This document shows positions 38,240-50,200 of a stretch of DNA of 64,000 nt, piece by piece (position 1 is the stretch's first letter; every line of letters begins with the position of its first letter). Position numbers and translations under genes: made by a program. The stretch is from Trichobilharzia szidati (Eukaryota > Platyhelminthes > Trematoda > Strigeidida > Schistosomatidae), in the NCBI GenBank assembly GCA_944472155.2, contig OX235277.1, forward strand, positions 31,816,804 through 31,880,803. Reading direction: 5' to 3'. Under the pieces are notes generated by a model. The model was not told the origin of the DNA. It searched no databases and saw only the letters and a list, made by a program, of their open reading frames with translations.

Positions 38240-41200
38240 CTCCCTCCATTAAAATTGCATAGTGTTATTAGAAATCGGAGATTATCTCATGCATTTGCAC
38301 AATATATTTTGAGCAATCTGATAACACATTTATTTGTCAAGACAGTTTACATGTAAAATAAAGGCTTCCTGCCGATTGCCTCCAACCATCTAATATCATC
38401 AAAATAATTAATTATTTAAGAATAATTAGATTAATTAACACTACATTTGGTAACATAATCAGATAAGGATAGCCAAGGTAGGTAGGCAGGCTAAGAGGAA
38501 TAATAAATTGGTTTTGTATGTCTTAAGTTTACAAATAGCTACCACCTCAGTGTATTTCAGTAAGCGATCCAGATTATTTTTTATAAGTAATCTTGAGTGC
38601 TGTTTTGATATCCATGTTTTAATTCATATCAATTAAGTGTTTTTCCCATAAATGATGTTGGTGATCTGTCAGCTGCGCGTTCATCGAGGTTTCACAGATA
38701 ATTTATTTTTCCTGTCATTTCAATATTTGTTCTCCCAACCTTATTTACAAAACACGATTACTTCTTTTTATGTATATGTAACTATACACACATATAAATT
38801 AGTTTATGGTATAGTATGGGATGTGACACAATCACTTATGCAATGTTGAGGCTTGTAGTAGAGCATAATTGTATCTGTTTCACAAATTATAAACTGGGTA
38901 GTGCAGTGAAATTTCCGGATGATTGAGTTTAATGTCTGTCTTAAAATGCTATTATTTATTTTCCCCATTGCATGGTAATTGAATGAGGACATCTTTCTTA
39001 AGGACGCAATAGACCGTATGTTTTGAAACTCACTTATACACCATTTAAAATTTTTTAAAGGATATCCATTTCAATGCTAGCGTCGGAGAGATTTTGTGTT
39101 GTGACTTCTTCTCGGTGCTTTCCAAAACCACTTCGGATATTCGCGATTGGTGATACAATCATTGAAAAAAGTAATTTTCGCTATCGCAAGTTTGACAGAG
39201 TACCGTAGAAACTCATTGAGTTCCTTGACTGTCGAGGGGTCCTTGCAACTTCATGAAAAAATTCATGAAAAATTCCCATTCGAACATTAATCGACAGAAG
39301 ACAAGTAGTTCAGTGAAGAATCTCTTTTCGGCGAATTCATTTTAATAGCTGTACAATCGCAAATATATATGGTTGTTTTGTATGTGTACATTAAATTTGT
39401 CAAACGAAATTACAATTAGTCAGTTCAGATGAATTGGATGTTGATATAAGAGAGTAGTAACAAAAGTGATGAGTTGTCACAAACGATTGTTAAAAAAGAG
39501 TTACGTAATAACATGAATAGTTTGAAGAAAGAGTTGTACTCAGGGTGTACATGGAAAGAAAATATACGGTACTACACAAGGGTTTTAAGTAGAAAAATAA
39601 GCATACAAACAAAAGTCAAATCAAACAAACAAGCAATAAACGCTAATATTGTTATTAACTACTAATTTAAAATATTCTGTGTATATAAACACATATATAT
39701 ATATAATTGTAGAGCCTGGAAGAGGAATCTATCGAAAAGAATATTGTTTGCTCGATTATTTTGTGTTTTATAAACAAAAGTTAAGTCAAATCAACAGAGT
39801 TGTTACCATGAGAGTAGTGGTTGAATAATTTTCTTTTGTATGCACAGTTCTGGTTCCTCCAGCTTAATGGCTAGGGCTTCTGCGATGGAAAGAAGACGGA
39901 ATCATACTGTCTTTGGAGGGTTGTTCTTCACTTTGTAGATTACTTTGAAGGAGGTGTTTGTTGAGATGGAATGACCAGTGTTGACGAGGTGTTCGATTAT
40001 TGCACTCCTTATGCAGCCATTACTTCCTTTCTGAAGCCACGCTGGATAGTGTTCTTTGACCCTTTTTGACAGGATGCGCGTTGAACGACCGATGTACCTG
40101 GCTCCACAGCAACAGGGGAACTGATATATAAACATAGAAGTGGTCAGGTGCGGGATCTTGTCCTTTGGGTTTTTGCAGATCAGTGGGCGACTAGAGAACA
40201 CTACTCTCAATGTTACTGCAAGGAAAGTTCTTCTTAAAGAGGTGGAGATGCTTCTTCTGTGGACGTCACTGAGTAGATCTCCTCTGAAGTCGAGGTTCAT
40301 ATAAAGTATCTTTTTCGGCACGGATGCTGTCTCTTGCCTTTGGATTTTTTGTTTGATGTTTTTGTCTACGAATCTTGATGGGTAACCGTTTTGTATGAAG
40401 GTTTCTTTCAGGAAGTTTAGTTCTTCTTCCATGGTATCAGAGTTGCAGATGCGTCGGACGCGAGTGGCAAGAGATCTAATTAGGTTTCTTTTCCGACTGA
40501 TTGGTACCCAGTTGTAGAAGCTTGTCAGTTGGCCGTTCCATGTGGGTTTCCTATGGATGGACCTTCTTAAAGTTCCGTCAGCTCTCCTTGTAAGTTCAAC
40601 ATCAAGAAAAGGAATTTTAGATTAGTTTTCAATTTCAAGAGTGAACTTTGTGGCTGGATGGCATTTGTTGAATATTTGCAGTAACTGACTGAGATCGTGG
40701 CCGTCATCACAGATAATAATAATGTCGTCCACTTATCTAACATACAGTTGGAAGTTGTCAATAGTTGATTTGAGTGGGCCGTTCTCGAGGCTTGCTTTGA
40801 AGCAAACTGCTAGTCATGGGCCCAGTGGAGACCCTATTGCGATCCCATCTTGTTGTCTATAAATAACTTCGTTGAATATGGGACGTTGATTAGTTGCTGT
40901 TGGTTAAGCAAGGTCATCTGTGTTCCTTTAGCTAACTTGTTGGTTTCCGCCTGTAGATCTTCGAGTTCGTTTGACACTAGACATAAATCATTCGCAAAGT
41001 CCATAGCTTATGTAGCCTTCTTATCGACTCAGCGTACTACTGTCTTCCCTCATGATTCAGTCCACCACATTTAGAAATATCATCGATGATAGTAGGCAGC
41101 CTTGTCTTGCTCCTGTCTTCACTTCAGTGACTTCACTGAGATTTCCGTTTTGCACCACTTGACATGTGACGTCGTCATGTAGCTGTTGAATGACTTTTAG

Positions 41201-44200
41201 AAATGTTTGGAGGACTGCACTCCATAGTGTCGAAGCAGCTTCCAAATTACTTCGTGCTCAACGTTTTCTAAGGTCTTTCTAAAACCGACGGAAAAACGAA
41301 CTAAACTGAATATTTCTCGTCTAACTCAATCAATACAGAAAATGATTCAGCTATACTGATATTGAAATTCATACATGATCAAATTAAAGATTTAATTCAC
41401 CACCTACAGTTTCTGTTGTAATGCTGCTCCCCATACGTTATATTTAATGGCTAAGTTCATTCATATATCGCTTGAATTTGGTATGTGAGGTATCTAGTCA
41501 CACTAAGAATTAGTGCAACAATTTACTTTTTCATGTTTTATGTCTGCTAAGGTAAGGCATCTAAAAATGCTAGTAGTTGCAGCGTTGTTTGTACTCTGAG
41601 GCTTAAGTAATACAGGTGCAGTTTTAAACTTCCATCATGTATAAAACATTCCTAATCGCTATCTTCCTCAACACGTTATGTTTGCTAGGTTAGTATTGTA
41701 ACAGCAGAAGGCAAGACACGGAAGCCAAAGTATATTTTCAAGTGATCAAACAGCTATTTATATCTATACAGTTTATATTCTTTAACCAATCACTTAGCGT
41801 GTGATTTTGGTTTACAATAAACGACATGAAACAGAATGTTTATATATATATATATTCTGTTGCACTACTGAACTGTGAGAATAGTATTCAGACGTTAACA
41901 GCATCATGTACAATGATTCTTACAGTGAGAATAATATCACGTTGGAACCTATTGTCTGTATCACACCACCACAGTATGATCTCTGAGGTAAATGAAGGGA
42001 TAACCTAACTGCGACACACGAGAATCACTCTATGAAGTTGTTGACTGTTTGTATAATTTGTGTAGGAGGGTATCATTAGTCTATTAGAAGCCTAAAACAG
42101 TTAGTCCCTTTTATAATGACAAAAGCAAGTTCATAGCCGATGTTCCTTCGGATGACATCAGAAAATTAGAAGGAAAAGTAACTTCTCATTTAGTAAAACT
42201 TCGTGGCTTGGACGTTATCGATAAACAGGAGTTTAATTCCTTGAAACCCATGGGATCTGACTTTCCAAACCTCTATGGATTACCCAAAATTCATAAGGTT
42301 GATAATCCATTACGTCCAATTCTTTCAATGTGTAACTCTCCTACACATAAATTAGCAAAATGGCTAGCTGATATTTTAAGTCCAGTGCGCAATGAATTAT
42401 GTAAGTGTACTTTAAAAGATACATTTGAACTTGTTGACTGTCTTGTAGATATGAACATAAAAGATAGGAAAATGTATTCATTTGATGTTAATTCTTTGTT
42501 TACTAATGTACCATTGGTTAAGACTGTTGATATTCTTTGTGACTATATATCTTCTGGTTGTTTTTCATTTCCTTTTCCTTTAACTTATTTGAAAGATTTA
42601 TTACTATTATGTACTGATAACGTCCATTTCACGTTTGAAGGTGAACATTTTAGACAAGTGGATGGTGTTGCTGTGGGGAGTCCATTAGGACCTTTATTAG
42701 CGGACGTTTACTTGTCTTATGTTGAAAACTTATCTTCTGATTTAATTTCTAAATTGCCTTTCTATAAGAGATATGTAGACGATATCATTTTGATATGCGA
42801 TGATCATGAAGATGCGAGTCGTCTATTGGACAGACTCAACTCTGTACAGAATCATATTAGTCTTACATGCGAGGAAGAAAGTCGCAACCAGCTCGCATTT
42901 TTAGACATACTTCTGAGTCGAAGAGACGATGGCTCAATAAGACGGTCTATCTACAGAAAGCCCACTTGGACAGGGCAATATCTTAATTTTCACAGCTTCT
43001 GTCCATTACAATATAAGAGAGGCTTGGTGAAGTGTCTATTTAAGAGGATTCAGCGTATTTGCACGGCTGATGTTATAGACAAGGAAAACGAAATATTGAT
43101 GGATACACTTGTTGAAAACGGATATCCTTTGAAGTTTTTAAACAGGTGTAGAAGTCAACTAGCCTCTAAACCTACAATCCATACTGTCCCTAAGAAAAAG
43201 GTTTTCATCAAATTACCATATAATGGGGAAATAAATAGTAGGATCTTGAGACAAAGGTTGAATTCCATCATCCGTAGAACCTACTATGCAGCCCAGCTTG
43301 TAATTGTCGAAAAGGCTAAAAGTATGCTTCACTGGAAACCTCAAAAGTGCACAAGTGATTATATCACATCCCATACAATTTACCAATTTTCGTGTGTGTG
43401 TGTGTGGACATACATACATAGGGAGGAGTAATCGCGCGTTGCACGTGAGGGTGGGAGAGCATATCCCAGAGTGGTTAGGAAAACAGATGAATTGTGACAA
43501 GCCCATAGATGCAGGTGCCAGACTACCAACTTCGTCTATAGCCAAACATTTAATCGAGATGAACCATAATGTAGGTGTTAACTCAGCCTTTAAGGTCATC
43601 TATAAAACGGTCAAGGACGTTTACTGAAATACGCTGAGGCTATAGCCATTCATAAACTTAAGCCCCCCTTGTGTATTCAAAAACAGTTTGTTATTACGAT
43701 TGTACAACTCATGAAAATGAATCGTTGAAAAGAAACTTTTCTTCGCTTTTGTGCCTTTTCTTAGTTTGTTGTTACTCTTAACCTACCTTGGTAATCCTTA
43801 TTTGATTGGAGTACCAAACGTTTGTGTTAATTATTCTTAATTCTTTTTTTGTCACTTTGTTTAATTTAACTTTTCCATATATATTGACTTGACAAGTAAA
43901 TGTGTGATCAGATTGTTCGAAATGTATAGCGCAAATACATCACATTTTACAGATAATCTCCGTCTTCTAATAAAGCTATTAGAAGTCATCATAAAAACTG
44001 AATTAAGTTCACAAACCAGATACAAACGAATGAAGCCAACATCCTGTACTTAAATCACTCAGATCTATTTGACATGCGTTTCAGTAACTGAATGATCCGT
44101 AAACTCATCTCCATGGTGAGGTCATAGATACGTGCTGGAATGAAACAGCCGTGAAGTACTCTCCTATTTTTGCATCGGTGGTTCAATGGTAGAATGCTTG

Positions 44201-47200
44201 GTAGCCATGTGTGGGTTCATGTTCTATACTGACGGACCTCTCAACCTCATCTAGTTTAGTAGCTGTTAGTAAGCCGGGGAAAGTAGGATGTATGTGTGAG
44301 AGAAAGACTCTAGCAATCCAACCTCCATATTACACTTGGAACCCTGGGAAATGAAAAAATAGTTTGCAAAATCTATTAGCTGGTGTGATCGATTTATAGC
44401 TCTTTGTATCAGTCAGTTGTTTGTATCGAAGTAATCTTCCCCGACTTCTTTAGTTCAAATAATTTCAAGGCTTAAAGAAATTATACAGAAGTTTCTAAAA
44501 AATAATAACTACGAATCTCTATTGTTTGTTTGTTTCTCTATCTTATTCACTACAGATCTGTCATACTGCTTGTCTCGTATTCAGTTGCTACCATTTATAT
44601 AACCTTACAATTAATGGTTATAGGATGCTTTAAACGATTTAAAGTGAGTTGAGCCATATTCTGAATAAACCATTCTCCCGTTTTTAAAGGTTGGAGAGTT
44701 TTCTTTATTTGCCCATAGCAACAATATGATTCTGGTTTTATCAGTGCGCAGCTTTCCCATTCAATCCTCAAAGTTACCTGTTTTCGTCTCTTCACTTGAT
44801 ATTTGAGAATGAATAAAATTAATTTGAGGTTTCAGACAATCGCTTCTCTAATGACCGGGGGTATTTGCGAAATATTGTTTTTTCTGTCATCTACTACAAA
44901 TACTGAAAAATAGTTTGGGAACTTTTCACTGGTAGCCATTTGCGATCCGACCAGAGATCGAATCTAGAATTTTCAGGTTGTGAGGTGAGCATATCACCTT
45001 TCAGCCACTGGGGTCGAAACCTAGTGGTTGATGCATCCTAATTTTTTTATTACTGGCGTAGTGTCATCACCTTTTTTCATAAAATTCCATTGGCTAGTAT
45101 TTTCCTACACATAGGGGTTGTTGGTGGGCGCTGCATTGCGAATTGGCGGAATTTCGTACAGTATGTTCTTTCCGTGCAGAATCCTTCAGGCAAAATAATA
45201 ATCGATAATATATCATTTGCAGCACTATTTTTGTACCAGGCGCATGCTTCAGTGCTTCATTGTAGTTATGTCCTCTGAACTGATAATTTAATTGTAGCCC
45301 TTTCATTGTCCATCTAGATGGACATAATCACATCAAGAATATTCACCTTTTCCTTTATTTTAAAAATATTGTAATGTTTTTTTTCTCCATATCCTTCAAA
45401 AACTCTATAACTGTAGGTTCGAACCCTGTGTGAAAATGACTGTGAGTGCGGGTTGCGATATACAGGCCTAATTAGATGATTCGCATAATATGAAGTTGGG
45501 AAAGTGTGATGTGTTTTGACTGATGGGAAACTGGGTAACTCATTAATTTAAACAAGCTACTGAAAAGAAAAAACTAAAGGCTATATATTGTTCTCATGAG
45601 TAATAATAAATTTTGTGTGAAACTTTATCCAGTAAGTGTTCCTGTTTTAATGAGAAAGATTATGTGAACATAAGCATTGGGAAATTAGGTTACACGATGA
45701 AGTAGGATTCAAGTCTCATTTTCCACTCGGAGTCCAAAGGAATAATAACAGTAATATTTGGAAGAATTATTTTGAACTGAAGGAATAATTATTGATCAAA
45801 TTAAGTTGAACTTATTTAAATCAGATTTTCATTTCATTTCTGAATCAGTCCGTGACTATCTGAGATATTATTATTATTATCAATTTAATTCAAATTTTCA
45901 AAAGACTGGATACTGAACAAAGAGTACTCTTTTCGATAAATTCATCATCAGGTTCTACAATTATATATACATTATAATGAATGAATGAATGAATTAGTCT
46001 TATAAACGACATTAATGTTTAAATAACGTCAAATCAATAATATTGATAGATTACAGATGAACAGCATCAACATAAAATAAGCTGAATGTCAGAAGAATTC
46101 AAATTTGTTTATATTACCTGGAATGTGAATTTCAACTACTCATATCTCTTACAGTAGCATATCATCAAATGTTAACAATACTGTATCTCTATTCCACCCG
46201 TTAATTTTCAGAATATTGACATAAATTCTTTTCTACACGTTATATGTATTCCAACAACTTTTACTATTGTTATGATAATAACTAATTTAATTCTTTCTTT
46301 TTTTAAAAAAAAACGTAGAGAAGCATTTTACCATGTTCTTCGCCAACAATATGTCGATTATTTTTATGGTTAAGTGTGATTGTAGCCACTGTCACTACAT
46401 CATTGAATATGGTATGTTAAATTGTTTCACTTACTATTCCCGTTATTATTATTATTGTTTGGGTTTAACTTCACTATGGCGAAAAGTTGTCTCCATCAAT
46501 TCATACCTTTGTGGATAAGAGATTATATCGTTAGTTTCTTTGAAGACTTCAAGAGATTGATTTCTAACAGCACTGTTACGAATGACACTGTCGACACTGA
46601 GCAACTTTGTTACAACAAGTTACCCAGTTCACATTATCAAACAATGAATCTACTGCATGGTAGTCTGTTCTTCCCTGCTTTATTACAAGTGTTAACACCT
46701 ACCACTAAAGTCTTGAAATGTGGAAAGTTTGCAGTTTTCTTGGCCCTATTTATTTCTCTGTGTGTGGTATGACCGCAGAGTAAAAATCTTGTATTAGCGT
46801 AGTCAGCAGTTGATGTTTAAATTTGTAGCGAAGTAAACACTAGCTAGCTAAGTGTTTCACATATTTTTGATTGATCTCATTACTACTGCCCAAGTATGTT
46901 TATTTCCTGCCATTATTTTATCCTAATGAAATAGTGTTTGATCCTAACAAATATAATTTAAAGTATAAACTGCTTGCTGTTCACAGGATGGCCACGCTCT
47001 CCAGGACGTTGCGTTCAGATCGGAGTCCACTCTGTGAGCGTATGTTCAAAACCCATTCCTGACACCGCTTAATGCGTCGGTGGTCCAGTGGTTCAGTCTC
47101 CAACCACGCCACATATGACCCGAGTTTCAGTCGTCGGCCGACTTACTTCTTAACCTCGTTTAGCCGGTATTAAGCTTGGTAAAGAGGGAGGGTTGGATGT

Positions 47201-50200
47201 AAGACTAGCAACTTCACTCCACAAAAAGACAACACTGCTACTGAAACATCAAAGCTAAAGCTTCAAGCCCTACGGCGTGCTCGGGATCCAAAGGAATGGA
47301 AAAATAAACTGCTTAACATTATAGTATGTATGGAAATTGATACTGCCGTGATATACGGTGGTTATGTTATCTGAATGCGTGTTTCCATGGTGTACACTAA
47401 ATGTCGTATGCCTTGTATGCAAGTTCGTTTTCAAACTCACTATTGAACTCCATTTTGTTCTGTTTGGTTACAACAAAATAAATGTTCATCTAAAAATATG
47501 GTAATATCAGTTCATTTGTTTGGGTTACTGCTGTGTGCAAAAGACATAACGAAGTGGAATTATTTTGTTTACATAAATTTTACATTTACATATATAAACT
47601 AGTTCACTTCCACAATTCTTGTACCATATAGGGTACTGGAGTTGAAACTAAGTTGAATATTAAATATCCTAGATAACGTCTTTTCTCTAATTTTTCCTGA
47701 TCGTTCTATGAAGATATTTCTTCCAACCTTCTGCGTAAGGAAGTTAAGACAATGTGGTATATCTTGGTCTTAACTTTTACAGTATGCTGACTTTTGTATT
47801 CTACCTATTCTTCTTTACTGCTCTGCGTAATCTTTTCTGGGCTATTTGAGACAGACTGTTTTGTGTTACATGGAACATTAAAAACTGTCGGTAAAGTAAA
47901 TGGTGTATGACTCTAAGCCAGCTTGTTAATATTGTTGCCTATAGACAGAAATTGGTGAATATCATCTTGTCGAGCTCTGGGCATCCCCTTTATTCACCAT
48001 TCTCGCCTTGCTTCTCATAAGATAGGACTGAAAGTAAATATAAAAGGCTTAATGCTCGATACCTTATTCGGCACACATTTTATGTGTTGAGAAAAATGTG
48101 TTAGTTGTGAAAGTGCTAACTTACTGAGAAATAATAAGTAAACAGCCCTTTTAGTTCTCTTTCATGAATATATTATTGTCACGGTGTCTGTTAAATTTTA
48201 ATTCGTTTTATACCTATATTTTTATTGACATTAGATGTCCTGTTAATCATTACCCTCACTACATAATGTAAAGAGAAAATCAGATGCAATACTGTACTCT
48301 AAATGCTGAGAATTTGACAGTGTATCAAATCCGACTGACTGACTGAGTCCCAACATAGAACTCTGAACAGAAGTGCATCAGTTGAAGTTGCCACATTCCA
48401 TGTAGCACACAAAGGTAGAGAAAAGAGAGAATAAAAAGATTCAGAAGAACTTTAATAAGCAAAAATATGAGGGAGAAAGAACAGTAACGTGGGAAAAATA
48501 TGATTTATGGTTTAGTGGATATGGGAAATTACAAAGAGTTAATGCATCTGTTCCACTGAGAGTGATTCTGAGTCACATCACCTACGGCTTCCAGCAATTT
48601 CTTAACATCCCAAGGACCACAACTAACATGGCAGTCTAGACCTCTTAACGTGGCTAGCGCAAACCAACTGTCAAAGACTTCATAGACTAATGAGAGTTTT
48701 TCATTTGACCACCTATAACTCTCTTCCATCTAATCTTATGCCAACTAACATTGATAGCCGAGAAAGACAGTGGCTCGGAGTGCGCAACGCGTGTTCTAGT
48801 TATCTCAGTCGATGTACCTTCACAACCTCATCAGTTGACTTACCCTCCCTACTTGACATTCTATACCTAACCTCATTACTACTCACCATATTGTCTACCC
48901 TAATACGGGAGACAGAACTCAGAGATAGATAGCCTCTTCAAGCCTTCCACTTTCAATTGTCATATCTCACAGTCATATAGGAGGACAAAATTAGTTGCTG
49001 CCAGTACACGCGTCTTTTGATCGATGTTTGGATACCACGTCTACATCAGAGATGACTTAAGTTGGGAAATGCCACACGAGCCTTTTGTATCCGTGCTGAG
49101 ATTTCGTCAGCAATTAGTCAGTGCATTGGGGCTGATGCAAATCCCCAAATAAGTGAAGTGAATGTAGCAAATATACTGTTTAAAGTAAAGCTATTATTAT
49201 TTTACTTTATTTTTGTTTTCTTTTTTTATTTCCTAACAGTTCTTATGTGGTCCTATCGATGAAGTGAATTTGATCAATAATAATAGCAACAATCTCGATA
49301 CACATCAAAACCATCCATCTGAAATAGCGTTGTACAGACAAGACAGAAATTTGACCACATCTACTGTATTAATAGTAGATTACACGTTTAAAGAGGGCTA
49401 CATTTTAACTTCTTCAGCCTCTGGTTGGAATGTCAACAACAGCAACAGTGGGCATTATTGTTTCTTCTATGATCAATTTATAATTATCGGTAGTATATCT
49501 ATGCTTATCTCAGGTATATTCTCTTCTGCTGCTTTATATGCAACAAATCGCAATGTCAAACTAACTATCCTACAACAATCTGTACAAATAATTGATGGTA
49601 TACTAGAATTTATAGTTACACCACAGTTGACACGTGTATTCATTGGTTTGTTAGTATTTCTACTGCATATTATTATCATTCTGTGGACTACGCATTACAA
49701 TGGGTTCTTTAGTGTATTACTGCAAAGTAAATATCAAAAAAGGTGAGTTTAATTAACAGTGGTGATTGAGTTTGCTATTGTTTCTTCTTAACACATCCAG
49801 CTCTGAAGTCAAATAATCTTTTATATTTTAGCTTACATCACCTTTCAGTCACACGGCAGACTTATGTCAACAACTACCTTCCCTTTCATTCTGGAGATCA
49901 GATGTTCGACCGGAAAGGATTAACAACAAGTAACTCTTGCAGACAACAAACCAACTTACAACCTGTCCCCCAACAGATATTTTGAAGGAGATGGAAATGG
50001 ATTACACACACGCTGAGTGACATCATACACCAGACAGTCCTTCGGGTGGTGCCCGAATGGGTAACAGCGAGTTGGGCGTCCGAGGGTGACATGGAGGTAT
50101 TATGTAGAGGAAATGAAGGCTTGTGGACGATTGTGGAGCCGGCTAAAAATTATTGCAGAGAACAGGTAGAAATGGAAATGTGTAATGGACCCGTATGTTC

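Larger units (their letters stand above)
40594..43979. repeat. Right arm of the 3.3-kb inverted duplication
   Basis: Reverse complement of 10230-13530 with about 99% identity where compared. It differs mainly by a 78-bp insertion at 43698-43775, a short indel near 41380, and one A fewer in an A run at about 43604. See the left arm for the evidence. Confidence 0.9.
38099..46486 (+). other. Intron 5 (8.4 kb), Penelope-rich
   Basis: Donor gtaagt, acceptor ggcgaaaag before 46487 (weak pyrimidine tract). Contains PLE-1, PLE-2, the right arm of the inverted duplication and SINEs. 39085-39600, 44361-44920, 45041-45410 and 45755-46486 hold nothing I recognise. Confidence 0.65.
46767..49239 (+). other. 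Intron 6 (2.5 kb)
   Basis: Contains a tRNA-Gly-like SINE and an antisense RTE 3' end. 47311-48325 shows no frame or repeat I recognise. Confidence 0.65.

Noticed and set aside
44165..44240. tRNA-Gly gene
   Set aside because: A- and B-box-like sequences are present, but the acceptor and anticodon stems do not pair, and the same head recurs with a common body and SR2-like tail elsewhere. It is a SINE.
46319..46368. Candidate cyclase exon (acceptor aaacgtag, peptide EAFYHVLRQQYVDYFYG, donor gttaag)
   Set aside because: It accepts exon 5 in phase but exits in phase 1, which fits neither 46487 nor 49240, and reads into a stop otherwise. Exon 46487-46766 satisfies both neighbours.
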